64,000 nucleotides of DNA from Pseudonocardia sp. EC080619-01 (GCF_001420995.1 NZ_CP012184.1:356501-420500), one strand, 5' to 3'. Shown: positions 51,109 to 60,057, counted from the first letter of the stretch. The notes: generated by a model from the sequence alone, not told the origin. Numbers and translations: made by a program.

Positions 51109-52839
51109 TCAGCGCCAGGAACGGAGGGTCGCGATCCGTTCCTCGAGCTGCTCGATCGTCGCCATCGCCACCGGCGGCCCGCCGCAGGTCTTCCGCAGGT
51201 CGTTGTGGATCGCGCCGTGCGGCTTGCGGGTCTTGTGGTTGTGCAGCGCGACGAGCGTGTTGAGCTCCCTGCGGAGCGTCTGCAGCCGCTCGCGGACGCT
51301 CACCCCGCCGCGCTCCGACGGCGGCGGGGGCGTCGGCTCGGTCGCCGGCGTCGCCCGGGCCTGGGCCCCGGTCCGGGGCGAGCCCTTGGCGATCCAGTCG
51401 GCCTGGCGCTTCGAGAGCAGCGTCCGCACCTGCTCCGGTTCGAGCAGCCCGGGCAGGCCGAGGTAGTCCTCCTCGTCGGCGGAGTAGGTGGCGCCCTCGT
51501 AGATCAGCTGGTCGAGCTCGGCCTCGGCGCCCAGCGAGGTGAAGGCCTTCTCCTGCTCGCCGGGCTCGTCCTTGAGCTGGTTGGCCTCGTTCAGCTCGGC
51601 GTCGTTCCAGACCTCCTCGGGGCGCTGCGGCTTGCCGAGGACGTGGTCGCGCTGCGCCTCCAGCTCGCTGGCCAGCCCGAGCAGGACCGGGACGCTCGGC
51701 ACGAACACCGACGCCGTCTCCCCCGACCGGCGCGACCGCACGAACCGGCCGATGGCCTGGGCGAAGAACAGCGGGGTCGACGCCGACGTCGCGTACACCC
51801 CGACGGCCAGACGCGGCACGTCGACGCCCTCGGACACCATCCGGACCGCGACCATCCACCGCTCCTCGGAACGGCCGAACGCGGCGATCCGGTCCGAGGC
51901 GCCCGCCTCGTCGGAGAGCACCACGGCCGGCTGGTCCCCGGTGATCTTCCGCAGGATCGCGGCGTAGGAGCGCGCGGTCGTCTGGTCGGAGGCGATCACG
52001 AGGCCGCCGGCGTCGGGCATGCCGCCGTCGCGGTGGCTCTGCAGGCGCCGGTCGGCCGCCGCGAGTACCGACGGGATCCAGTCCCCGGCCGGGTCCAGCG
52101 CCGTCCGCCAGGCCATCGCGGTCTGCTCGCGCGTCAGCGGTTCGCCGAGCCGGGCGGAGATCTCCTCACCGGCGCTGGTCCGCCAGTTCGAGGTGCCGGA
52201 GTAGGCCAGGAAGACCACCGGCCGGACGACGTTGTCGGCCAGCGCCTCGCCGTAGCCGTACTGGTGGTCGGCGCGGCTGCGGGGGGCGCCCTCGACGTCG
52301 GGCACGTACTCGACGAACGGGATCGGGTTGTCGTCCGACCGGAACGGCGTACCGGTGAGCGCCAGCCGCCGGGCCGCGGGTTCGAAGGCCTCGTAGACGC
52401 CGTCGCCCCAGGTCTTCGCGTCACCGGCGTGGTGGATCTCGTCGAGGACCACCAGCGTCCGCCGGTTCTCGGTGCGGTTCCGGTGCAGCATCGGGTGCGC
52501 CGCGACGCCGGCGTAGGTGATCGCGATGCCGCCGTAGTCCTTGGAGGTCGCCCCGGCGCTGTTCCGGAACTCGGGGTCGATCGAGATGCCGGCCGCGACC
52601 GCGGCCTCGGCCCACTGGTACTTCAGGTGCTCGGTCGGCGTGACGACGGTCACCGAGTCGATGACCCGGTCGCGCAGCAGCTCGGAGGCGACCCGCAGCG
52701 CGAACGTCGTCTTGCCCGCGCCGGGCGTCGCGACCGCGAGGAAGTCGCGGGGTGCCGTGGCCAGGTAGCGGGCGAGCGCGCTGCGCTGCCACGCACGCAG
52801 CGGGCGGGTCTCCGGCGACACGAGCTGGGCTTCCGACAC
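51109..52839 (-). CDS. DEAD/DEAH-box helicase
   Basis: 576 residues. Walker A ATPGAGKTT, DEIHH (DEAH-type motif II), LTGTPFRSD (motif III), and the second RecA-like domain with MVSEGVDVPRL and QAIGRFVRSRR (motif VI). Related to SSL2/RadD-type helicases of the UvsW/type III restriction group. The C-terminal 130 residues are a linker plus a helical tail (VRERLQTLRRELNTLVALHNHKTRK) specific to actinobacterial members. GTG at 52839. Probably acts in DNA repair; substrate not established. Confidence 0.88.
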   Translation of the reverse strand: MSEAQLVSPETRPLRAWQRSALARYLATAPRDFLAVATPGAGKTTFALRVASELLRDRVIDSVTVVTPTEHLKYQWAEAAVAAGISIDPEFRNSAGATSKDYGGIAITYAGVAAHPMLHRNRTENRRTLVVLDEIHHAGDAKTWGDGVYEAFEPAARRLALTGTPFRSDDNPIPFVEYVPDVEGAPRSRADHQYGYGEALADNVVRPVVFLAYSGTSNWRTSAGEEISARLGEPLTREQTAMAWRTALDPAGDWIPSVLAAADRRLQSHRDGGMPDAGGLVIASDQTTARSYAAILRKITGDQPAVVLSDEAGASDRIAAFGRSEERWMVAVRMVSEGVDVPRLAVGVYATSASTPLFFAQAIGRFVRSRRSGETASVFVPSVPVLLGLASELEAQRDHVLGKPQRPEEVWNDAELNEANQLKDEPGEQEKAFTSLGAEAELDQLIYEGATYSADEEDYLGLPGLLEPEQVRTLLSKRQADWIAKGSPRTGAQARATPATEPTPPPPSERGGVSVRERLQTLRRELNTLVALHNHKTRKPHGAIHNDLRKTCGGPPVAMATIEQLEERIATLRSWR

Positions 52840-53005
52840 ACGTCTCCCCTGGTCCGTGGGTCGTTCCCGGGCGGGAACCTGCGAGCCCCGCGGGGCGCAG
52901 GAGGTCGGCGGTGACCCGGCTGCGGGGCGTCGATCAGGGTAGCCGGGCGGGCCGCCGCGGCGGCCGGGTGGTCGGGCGTCGGCCCCCGGTGCAGGTCAGG
53001 CCGGG

Positions 53006-53626
53006 TCAGGGCCGCGGACGGGGCCGCCGCGCGGTGATGACGAACGCCGGCGGGATGTTCGCGAGCACCCCTCGCCCGACGACGACCTCCTCGAAGGCGT
53101 CGGCGAGCCGGGCCCGCAGCCGCCGGGCGGGTGGCAGCGACCGGGTGGCGGTGTAGCCGAACTGGGTCAGCGCACCGTCGGCGTGCAGCGCCCCGGCGAT
53201 CACGTCGGTGAGCCGCGGCCCGTGCTGCGGGTAGGCGGCCCACGGCAGCCCGGAGACGACGACGTCCGCCGCCCCGAGACCACGTTCGGCCAGCAGCGCG
53301 GGCAGCGCCGCCGCGTCGCCGACGACGACGTCGACACCCGGGTGCCGGCGCTCGAGCAGTCCCGCGAGCGTCGGGTTCAGCTCGACGGCCAGGTGGTGCC
53401 CGCGCCCGCCGAGCCGCTCCGCGATCACCCCGGTGAACGCGCCGGTCCCCGGCCCCAGCTCGACGACGACCGGGTCCCCGGTCTCCGGCACCGGCGCGGT
53501 CGCGACGGCGGCCAGGGTGCGCGAGCTGGGCAGGCAGGACGCGGTACGCACCGGGTCGCGGAGGAACTCGCGCAGGAACGTGCCCGCACCGGATCCGGTC
53601 GCGGGCGGGGCGGTGACGGTGGTCAT
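53006..53626 (-). CDS. Phospholipid-methyltransferase-like SAM enzyme
   Basis: 206 residues. Motif I VVELGPGTGAFTGVIAERL as in PmtA/KsgA-type methyltransferases, motif IV VVSGLPWAAYP, preceded by FLREFLRDPVRTASCLPSSRTLA, a sequence typical of phosphatidylethanolamine N-methyltransferase-like proteins. ATG at 53626. Possible acceptors are an amino-lipid or rRNA; the aromatic motif IV favours the lipid class. Monocistronic. Confidence 0.78.
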   Translation of the reverse strand: MTTVTAPPATGSGAGTFLREFLRDPVRTASCLPSSRTLAAVATAPVPETGDPVVVELGPGTGAFTGVIAERLGGRGHHLAVELNPTLAGLLERRHPGVDVVVGDAAALPALLAERGLGAADVVVSGLPWAAYPQHGPRLTDVIAGALHADGALTQFGYTATRSLPPARRLRARLADAFEEVVVGRGVLANIPPAFVITARRPRPRP

Positions 53627-53754
53627 CGGGCTCCGGGGGTCGGGCGGCGGGGGCCACGGCCACCGGGGCGGCCGCGGTCCGCCACGCTGCCCGCTCCGGT
53701 TGGCCTGCGGTCGACGGCGGGGTGAACGAGCCACGGCGGCCGGGAGTGGGGATG

Positions 53755-55476
53755 ATGGGTGCGATGAGCACGCGCGAGGACGGCCCGGCGACCGGCCCCG
53801 CCCCGGAGCGGGGCGGACCGCTCGCCCTGCCCGCCGCGGGGCTGCGGCTGGCGGCCGCGCTGACGGCCCGTCCGATGGTCCTGCTGCGCCGCGGCGGCGG
53901 CTGGATCGCCGAGCTCGGCCGGGTCGGTCTCGGCCGGGGCGCCGCGGTCCCGGGCGACGACGCCCCCGGCACCGGGTGGCCGGCCGACCCGGTCCGGCGC
54001 CGGGCCGCGCAGGCCCTCCTGGCCACCACCGGGGCCCTGTCCGGCCTGCTCGACGACGCCGCGGGCGGCCCCGACCTCCCTCTCCCGCCCGCCGACGCCG
54101 AGCGGCTCCGCGCGAGCCTGGCCGGCCTGACCCGGCTGATGCTGCCCGGGGCCCCGGCACCCGCTCCCGTCCCGGGACCGCCGGCCGGACACGCGGCGCC
54201 GGAGGCGGGGCCCGGTGACGACGGGTCCGCCGACCGGGTCTTCACCGACCCGGTCCCCGGTGGCCCCCGGGTCCCCTTCGACACCGGCGCCCGGGAGGCC
54301 CGCGACGGCCCGGTGCACGGCCGGGACGTCGCGGCCGCACCCGGGGCGGTCGTCCTGCGCACGCCGATGTTCGAGCTCCTGCAGTACCTGCCGACGACCG
54401 AGCGGGTGCACGACACCCCGGTGCTCGTCGTCCCGCCGCTGGTGCACCGCTACTGGCTGGCCGACCTCGCCCCCGGCTTCTCCCTCGTCGAGCACCTGCT
54501 CGGGCGGGGGCTGCAGGTCTTCGCGCTGTCCTGGCGCCCGGCGGGACCGGCCGACGCCGGCCGGGACCTCGACGCGCACGCCGCCGCCGTCCTGGACGCC
54601 CTGGAGGCCTGCACGCGGATCACCCGGGCGCCACGGGTGTCGCTGCTCGGGGTCCGCACGGGCGGGCTGCTGGCCGCGGCCGTGCAGGCCCACCAGGCCG
54701 CGATCGGGCTCGCCGACCGGGTCGCCGCCGTCGGCTACCTCGCGACCGTGCTGGACCAGTCCGAGGCGCTGCCCGGCTTCCGGCCGGATCCCGGCACCGT
54801 CCGGTCGGCCGCCGAGCAGGCCGCCCGGGTGGGCGTGCTCGACGGCGCCTCGGCCGTCGAGGCATGGGCGTGGCGACGCGGCCCGGAGCGGGTGCTGCCG
54901 TGGGCGGTCCCGGACGCCGAGCACGAGGGGCCCACGGAGCTGCACGGACGGGCCGCCCGGGCGATGCGGGCGTGGGCCGGTGACCTCCTGCCGTTGCCGG
55001 CGTCGCTGCACGCCGACCTGCTGGCGCTCGCCACGGCGGGCGACGACGGCATCCGCGTGCTCGGCACCCCGGTGCATCCGGCCGAGCTGCGGCGCGACGG
55101 CTACCTCGTCGCCGCGGCGGACGACCCCGTCCAGCCGTGGACCGGCGGGTTCCGCACCGCCCGGATGCTCGGTGGCTCCTGCCGCCTCGTGCTCGCCCCC
55201 GGTGACCAGGCGGGCGCGCTGGTGGCCCCGCCGCGGACGGCGACGTCGTTCCGGGCCGGTTCGTGCGGCGACGGCGACGGGGCTCCCGAGGGCTGGCTGG
55301 CCGCCGCCGAGTGGATCGAGGGCTCCTGGTGGGACGACCTGGCCGACTGGCTGGGCGACCGGTCCGGCGTCCTGCGCGACGCACCGCCCGAGCTCGGCGG
55401 ACGGCGGCTGCGACCGCTGTTCCCGGCCCCGGGCACCTACCTGACCGCCGACCCCGAGGTACCGGCCCGCCCCTGA
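53755..55476 (+). CDS. PHA-synthase-like protein lacking the catalytic Cys and His
   Basis: 573 residues with the PhaC-type alpha/beta fold in the second half: TPVLVVPPLVHRYWLADLAPGFSLVEHLLGRGLQVFALSWR and LATVLDQSEALPGF. In active synthases the elbow is Gly-x-Cys-x-Gly; here it is GVRTGG, with Arg in place of Cys, and the usual Gly-His near the end is PGDQAGALVAPP, without His. The Asp region (AADDPVQPW) remains. Probably a non-catalytic relative acting with the next gene. ATG at 53755 chosen from several nearby Mets because GGGAG lies 8 nt upstream. Confidence 0.72.
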   Translation: MGAMSTREDGPATGPAPERGGPLALPAAGLRLAAALTARPMVLLRRGGGWIAELGRVGLGRGAAVPGDDAPGTGWPADPVRRRAAQALLATTGALSGLLDDAAGGPDLPLPPADAERLRASLAGLTRLMLPGAPAPAPVPGPPAGHAAPEAGPGDDGSADRVFTDPVPGGPRVPFDTGAREARDGPVHGRDVAAAPGAVVLRTPMFELLQYLPTTERVHDTPVLVVPPLVHRYWLADLAPGFSLVEHLLGRGLQVFALSWRPAGPADAGRDLDAHAAAVLDALEACTRITRAPRVSLLGVRTGGLLAAAVQAHQAAIGLADRVAAVGYLATVLDQSEALPGFRPDPGTVRSAAEQAARVGVLDGASAVEAWAWRRGPERVLPWAVPDAEHEGPTELHGRAARAMRAWAGDLLPLPASLHADLLALATAGDDGIRVLGTPVHPAELRRDGYLVAAADDPVQPWTGGFRTARMLGGSCRLVLAPGDQAGALVAPPRTATSFRAGSCGDGDGAPEGWLAAAEWIEGSWWDDLADWLGDRSGVLRDAPPELGGRRLRPLFPAPGTYLTADPEVPARP

Positions 55477-55529
55477 TCCGGTCGATCTCACACCGGCAGG
55501 GTCCCCGGCGGGGCCCTACGCTCGCCGTG

Positions 55530-56375
55530 ATGGCCACACCACCACTCCCCCGGCCCACCGGGTCCGGCCTCGAGGAGCACGACGTGCTCGTCGGCGGCCG
55601 CACCCTGCGGGTCGTGCGGCGCCCCGCGACCGGACCGGGTGCCCGGCGCACCCCGCTGCTGCTGTGCAACGGCATCGGCGCCGCCACCGACGTCCTCGAC
55701 CCGCTGGTGGAGGCCCTGCCCGCGGACCTCGACGTGATCCGGTTCGACCCGCCGGGGATCGGCGGGTCGCCCGCGCCGCGGATGCCGTACCACCTGTCGT
55801 GGCTGGCGCACCGGATCGGGCAGGTGCTGACCAAGCTGGACGTGCGCGAGGCCGACGTCCTCGGCTTCTCCTGGGGCGGGATGCTGGCCCAGCAGCTGGC
55901 GATCAGCCGGCGCCGGCGGGTCCGCAAGCTGGTGCTGGCGGCGACCGGCCCGGGCGCGCTGATGATCCCGGCGTCGCCGCGGGTGATGGCGGTGATGACC
56001 TCGCCGAAGCGCCACCAGGACCCGTCCTACGTCGACGCCGTCGCCGCCCGGATCTACGGCGGGTCGCTGCGGCACCACCCGGAGCGCGCCGCCGAGGCAC
56101 TCGGGGCCGGTGGCCGCCGGGGCCCGATGCGCGGGTACTACTACCAGCTGCTGGCACTGTCCGGGTGGACGAGCCTGCCACTGCTGCCCGCGATCACCGC
56201 GGACACGCTGATCGTCGCCGGGGACGACGACCCGATCGTCCCGCGCGGGAACGCGACCCTGCTGGAGCGCGGCATCCGGCGGTCCCGGGTGCACCGCTAC
56301 CCGGGCGGGCACCTCGAGATGCTGCTCGATCCGGAGCCGTTCGCGGCCGAGATCGACCGGTTCCTGTCGTCCTGA
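55530..56375 (+). CDS. Alpha/beta hydrolase, intracellular PHA depolymerase-like (PhaZ)
   Basis: 281 residues. Nucleophile elbow LGFSWGGMLAQQLA, Asp in VAGDDDPIVP and His in YPGGHLEML; PLLLCNGIGAATDVLDPLVEAL and FDPPGIGGSP are close to medium-chain-length PHA depolymerases. ATG at 55530 lies 7 nt after TACGCT, so it has its own leaderless promoter. Hydrolyses polyhydroxyalkanoate or a related polyester/thioester; placed next to a PhaC-like protein. Confidence 0.8.
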   Translation: MATPPLPRPTGSGLEEHDVLVGGRTLRVVRRPATGPGARRTPLLLCNGIGAATDVLDPLVEALPADLDVIRFDPPGIGGSPAPRMPYHLSWLAHRIGQVLTKLDVREADVLGFSWGGMLAQQLAISRRRRVRKLVLAATGPGALMIPASPRVMAVMTSPKRHQDPSYVDAVAARIYGGSLRHHPERAAEALGAGGRRGPMRGYYYQLLALSGWTSLPLLPAITADTLIVAGDDDPIVPRGNATLLERGIRRSRVHRYPGGHLEMLLDPEPFAAEIDRFLSS

Positions 56376-56905
56376 CCGGCCGCTCCGCCCGGCTACGGGC
56401 GTTCCGTGCCGGTGACGCGGCACCGCTCGCCGCGCTCGACGCGCCCCTGCGGGACGTCCTCGGCGAGTCGGGTCCCGGCTGGCACACCGCCACGGCCGCG
56501 GACCCGGCCCGGCTGCACCTGGTGCTCGACGACGGCGGTGCGGGTCCCGGCGGCTACCTCGTCCTGGCGGCCCCGCGCGGCCCGGAGCCGGGCGTGGAGC
56601 TGCACCGGCTCGTGCTGGCCGCGGACCGGCACGGCACCGGGCTGGGCCGGGCTGTCCTGCACACCGCGCTGACGCTGGCCGGGGCACCGGGCGGGCCCGG
56701 TGCCGGGCCCCCGGTCGCCGTCGATCCCGCCTGGACACCGCCGGGCTGGGTGGCGGCCGGACGGCTCTGGCTCGAGGTGGCCCCGGACAACACGGCCGCG
56801 CTGGCGCTCTACCGCGCGGCCGGGCTGGTCACCGAGACGAGCCTGCCGTCGGTGCCGGGCGATCCCGGCTCGCCGCCGGTCCGGCTGGTGCTCTCCTGCG
56901 GCTGA
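56372..56905 (+). CDS. GNAT-family acetyltransferase, probable CTG start
   Basis: 177 residues. The GNAT core is visible as VELHRLVLAADRHGTGLGRAVLHTAL (acetyl-CoA loop) and LWLEVAPDNTAALALYRAAGLV. No ATG, GTG or TTG precedes the domain in frame; a CTG at 56372 overlaps the PhaZ-like stop as CTGA and is taken as the start. Translation by coupling to the upstream gene is likely. Substrate unknown. Confidence 0.72.
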   Translation: MTGRSARLRAFRAGDAAPLAALDAPLRDVLGESGPGWHTATAADPARLHLVLDDGGAGPGGYLVLAAPRGPEPGVELHRLVLAADRHGTGLGRAVLHTALTLAGAPGGPGAGPPVAVDPAWTPPGWVAAGRLWLEVAPDNTAALALYRAAGLVTETSLPSVPGDPGSPPVRLVLSCG

Positions 56906-56911
56906 GCCCGC

Positions 56912-57163
56912 TCAGGAGTCGTCGCCGCCCTTGGGCAGCCCCTCGAAGATCTCCTTGCACTCCGGGCAGACCGGCGCGCCCGGCTTCGGCGTCTTGGTGA
57001 CGGGGAAGGTCTCGCCGCACAGCGCCACGACCATGTTGCCCAGGACCGCACTCTCGGTGATCTTGGACTTCTGGACGTAGTGGAACATGTCCGGCGTGTC
57101 GTCGCCGGTGCTGTCGCGGGTCTCGGGCCTGCTGTCGACCTCGGGCAGTGTCGTCGTGGACAT
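56912..57163 (-). CDS. DUF3039 family protein
   Basis: 83 residues. FHYVQKSKITESAVLGNMVVALCGETFPVTKTPKPGAPVCPECKEIFEGL is the whole DUF3039 domain, split here only for description: LCGE, then VCPECK give a likely zinc site. Found across actinobacteria, function unknown. ATG at 57163 follows CATCAT by 6 nt, consistent with a leaderless message. Confidence 0.85.
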   Translation of the reverse strand: MSTTTLPEVDSRPETRDSTGDDTPDMFHYVQKSKITESAVLGNMVVALCGETFPVTKTPKPGAPVCPECKEIFEGLPKGGDDS

Positions 57164-57213
57164 GGGCCCATGATGCACGACGGCGGCCGGTGCCCGTCCC
57201 GCGACGGGCCCGG

Positions 57214-57708
57214 TCAACCGGACCGGTCGCGCCCGTCCGCCGCACCGGCCCTGTCGTCCGGTTCCGCCCGTCCCGTCCCGTCGCCGGGACCGTCGGTCCC
57301 CGTCCGGGCACCCGCCGCGTCGTCGCCGTGCGGGGTCGCACCCGCGTCCCGGCCGGTCGTGCCGCCGGACGGCCCGGCCCCGTCGGCCTCCTGCTCCGAC
57401 GAGTCGATCACCTGGTGCGGCCGGGCCTCGATCGCCCGGTGCTCGCGCCGGTACCGGTTCGGCTTCTCCGCCTTGCGCGGGAGCCGGTCGTTCGCGACGA
57501 GCACGGCGATCCAGGGCAGCGGCACCGAGATCGCCAGCAGGGTCACGGCGAGCCACGGGATCTGGTAACAGATCCCGGCAAGGATCATGCAGGGGATCCG
57601 GAGACCCATCGTCAGCTTGTAGCGCCGCTTCCGGATCTCCAGTTCCTCTTCGTAGGACATCTGGGCATCCGTGATGAGGACGGATTCCTCGCGTCGCTGG
57701 TCCGACAC
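57214..57708 (-). CDS. DUF3099 family membrane protein
   Basis: 164 residues. N-terminal LITDAQMSYEEELEIRKRRYKLTMGLR followed by two hydrophobic helices (IPCMILAGICYQIPWLAVTLLAI and LPWIAVLVAND) is the DUF3099 pattern; the C-terminal 70 residues are an acidic Gly/Asp-rich disordered tail. GTG at 57708 after GGAGGTGGTCGC. Conserved in actinobacteria next to DUF3039, as here. Confidence 0.82.
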   Translation of the reverse strand: MSDQRREESVLITDAQMSYEEELEIRKRRYKLTMGLRIPCMILAGICYQIPWLAVTLLAISVPLPWIAVLVANDRLPRKAEKPNRYRREHRAIEARPHQVIDSSEQEADGAGPSGGTTGRDAGATPHGDDAAGARTGTDGPGDGTGRAEPDDRAGAADGRDRSG

Positions 57709-57798
57709 GCGACCACCTCCGGTTCCATGGTGACACCCGCACAGGAGGACGGCGCGGCCACATCGGTGGGCGGCGGCCACCCCGTGGTCCGGGCCGGT

Positions 57799-59004
57799 TC
57801 AGGCCCCGTCGGGGCCGTTGCCGAGCAGCGGCTCGTCCGCCGACCGGACCTCGGAGCCGGGCAGCCCGTCGGGGTGCTCGGTCCGGGCGCGCTCCACGGC
57901 GTCCAGCGCGATCCCGAGGTGCTTGCGCTTGCTGGCCTCGTAGAACGCCCGCGCGCCACCGGCGAGCTTCGGCTCCGCGTGCAGCGGCTTGTCCGACACG
58001 CACAGCAGGGTGGCGTTCGGGATCCGGTAGCGGAACCCGTTGGCGGCGATCGTCGCCGACTCCATGTCCACCGCGACCGCGCGGGCGAGCCGCATCCGGT
58101 GCAGCGTCGCGGACTGGTTGAACTCCCAGTTCCGGTTGTCGGTGGTGTGCACGACGCCCGGCCGGTAGGTCGCCTCGGCTCGCTCGAGGGCGTCCATCAG
58201 GTAGCCGTTGAGCCGCAGGCTGGGGATGACGGGCACGTCCGCGGGCAGGACCTCGTCGAGCACGTGGTCGGCCCGCTGGTAGGCCGTGGCCAGCACGAAG
58301 TCGCCGAGCTCCTGGCGGTTCCGCAGGCCGCCGCAGTGCCCGATCATGATCATCGTGTCCGGCCGGAGGACGGCCAGGTGATCGGTGACGGTCTTGGCGT
58401 TGGCCGGGCCGACGCCGATGTTGACCAGGGTGACGCCGTCGCCCGCGTCACCGTCGTCGCCGTCCGGGACGTGGTGGTAGGCGGGCATCTGCACGCCCTC
58501 GCGGTCCGGGCGCTCGGCGTCCGGGAACCGCTCCAGGAACGACTCGACGTGCATCGCGTAGTTGGTGAACAGCACGTGCCGCTGGAACGACTCGGCCGGC
58601 GTCCCGGTGTAGTGCGAGAGCCGGTCCAGCGAGAGCGCCATCCGCTCCGGGCCGAACAGGAACAGCTTCTTCACCCGCAGGTCGAAACGGTCCTCGTCGA
58701 GCGCGGCGAAGAACTCCGGGTCGGTGAAGGCCCGCGCCGGCCGGGCCGCGCGGGCCGTGACCGTCGCGCCGGCGGCGACGAGCCCCCGCAGCTCGCGGTG
58801 CAGGTAGCGGCGGATCGCGGACGGCCGGGCGAACTCGCCGGAGATCCGCGGGTTGTGCGTCGACCAGGGCCGGACGACCTCGAGCTCGGGGTACCAGCCG
58901 TCGCGGTAGACGGCGTCGAGGGCGCCGAGCAGCCGGTCGATCTCGTGGTCGAGCTTCTCGGGCGGGACCGGTGGGCGGACCTGCTCGATCATCGCCGGGG
59001 TCAC
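57799..59004 (-). CDS. amn: AMP nucleosidase
   Basis: 401 residues. NIGVGPANAKTVTDHLAVLRP, MIGHCGGL, AVDMESATIAANGFRY and LCVSDKPLHAEPK match AMP nucleosidase, which cleaves AMP to adenine and ribose 5-phosphate. N-terminal AMN-specific domain (residues about 10-170) is intact. GTG at 59004 overlaps the ArsR-type gene stop (GTGA), so the two are cotranslated and the regulator may respond to a purine-linked or metal signal. Confidence 0.9.
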   Translation of the reverse strand: MTPAMIEQVRPPVPPEKLDHEIDRLLGALDAVYRDGWYPELEVVRPWSTHNPRISGEFARPSAIRRYLHRELRGLVAAGATVTARAARPARAFTDPEFFAALDEDRFDLRVKKLFLFGPERMALSLDRLSHYTGTPAESFQRHVLFTNYAMHVESFLERFPDAERPDREGVQMPAYHHVPDGDDGDAGDGVTLVNIGVGPANAKTVTDHLAVLRPDTMIMIGHCGGLRNRQELGDFVLATAYQRADHVLDEVLPADVPVIPSLRLNGYLMDALERAEATYRPGVVHTTDNRNWEFNQSATLHRMRLARAVAVDMESATIAANGFRYRIPNATLLCVSDKPLHAEPKLAGGARAFYEASKRKHLGIALDAVERARTEHPDGLPGSEVRSADEPLLGNGPDGA

Positions 59005-59408
59005 GACGCGTCCTCGTCGCCCGCGCCGTGCGCGTGCAGCCTCCCGGGGGTGACGGCCACCGCCGACACCACCTCCAGCAGCCGCCGCGCCAGACCGTCG
59101 GTCAGCCGGTACCGGACCAGCCGCCCCTGACGGTGCGCGGTGACCATGCCGTGCGCGCGCAGCAGCCGCAGCGCGTGCGAGACAGCCGAGTCGCTCATCC
59201 CGACGGCCACGGCCAGGTCGGAGACGCAGAGATCGCCGGCATGCTGCAGGGCGAGCAGGATCGACAGACGGTTCGCCTCGCCCAGGACGTCCAGGACGGT
59301 CGCCGCGTCGGCCACCCGCCGGCCGTCGGCCAGCACGGCGACGGCGTCGCAGACCTGGTCCGGGTCGATCACGCGGGCGCCGCTGAGTGCCTCCGGAACC
59401 TTGTGCAC
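59001..59408 (-). CDS. ArsR/SmtB-family regulator
   Basis: 135 residues, winged helix: DVLGEANRLSILLALQHAGDLCVSDLAVAVGMSDSAVSHALRLLRAHGMV. The alpha-3 ELCVCD metal site is reduced to one Cys (DLCVSD). A His-rich C-terminus (RLHAHGAGDED) resembles the alpha-5 ligands of Ni/Co sensors such as NmtR. GTG at 59408 lies exactly 7 nt after TAGCAT, a leaderless promoter. Heads an operon with amn. Confidence 0.85.
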   Translation of the reverse strand: MHKVPEALSGARVIDPDQVCDAVAVLADGRRVADAATVLDVLGEANRLSILLALQHAGDLCVSDLAVAVGMSDSAVSHALRLLRAHGMVTAHRQGRLVRYRLTDGLARRLLEVVSAVAVTPGRLHAHGAGDEDAS

Positions 59409-59435
59409 GCCACCGATGCTAGTCGCCCCGCGGGC

Positions 59436-60026
59436 TCACCCGGCGGTCGCGGCCTTCTTCTCGCGCGCCGCGGCCTTGATCGCCTTCTTCGTGTCCCGTA
59501 CCTCGACGAGTGTCTGTGCGTCGACGACGTCGGCGGCCGACAGCCGGGTGCCGTCCTTCCCGTAGTCCCCGGCGGCCTCCCGCCAGCCCTCCGGCGTGAC
59601 GCCGTACTGCTTGCCCAGGATCGCGACGAAGATCTTCGCCTTCTGCTCGCCGTAGCCCGGCAGCGCCTTCAGCCTGCGCAGGACCTCCCGGCCGTCGGGG
59701 TCGCCCCGGGTCCAGATCGCGGCCGGGTCGCCGTCCCAGTCGTCGACGATCGCCCGGCACATCTCCTGCACGCGCTTGGCCATCGAGCCGCCGTAGCGGT
59801 GGATCGCCGGGGGCGTCGTGGCGAGGGTGGCGAACTCGGCCGGGTCGTGGTCCGCGATCACCCGCACGTCGAGCCCGCCGAGCCGGTCGTGGAGCTTCTG
59901 CGGCCCGCGGAACGCGACCTCCATCTGGATCTGCTGGTCGAGCAGCATCCCGATGAGCAGTGCCAGCGGCTCGCGCCCCAGCAGCGCGTCGGCCTCGGGT
60001 TCCTGGGCGATGCAGATGCCGGTCAT
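59436..60026 (-). CDS. HhH-GPD family DNA glycosylase
   Basis: 196 residues. LLIGMLLDQQIQMEVAFRGP and the helix-hairpin-helix LKALPGYGEQKAKIFVAILGKQYG are typical of a compact actinobacterial HhH-GPD base-excision repair protein. No C-terminal Fe-S Cys cluster. The C-terminus is Lys/Ala-rich. ATG at 60026, 7 nt after CATCCT. Divergent from the methyltransferase with only 31 bp between. Confidence 0.85.
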   Translation of the reverse strand: MTGICIAQEPEADALLGREPLALLIGMLLDQQIQMEVAFRGPQKLHDRLGGLDVRVIADHDPAEFATLATTPPAIHRYGGSMAKRVQEMCRAIVDDWDGDPAAIWTRGDPDGREVLRRLKALPGYGEQKAKIFVAILGKQYGVTPEGWREAAGDYGKDGTRLSAADVVDAQTLVEVRDTKKAIKAAAREKKAATAG

Positions 60027-60057
60027 GCCGGAAAGGATGGCACGCGACAATGGCGGT

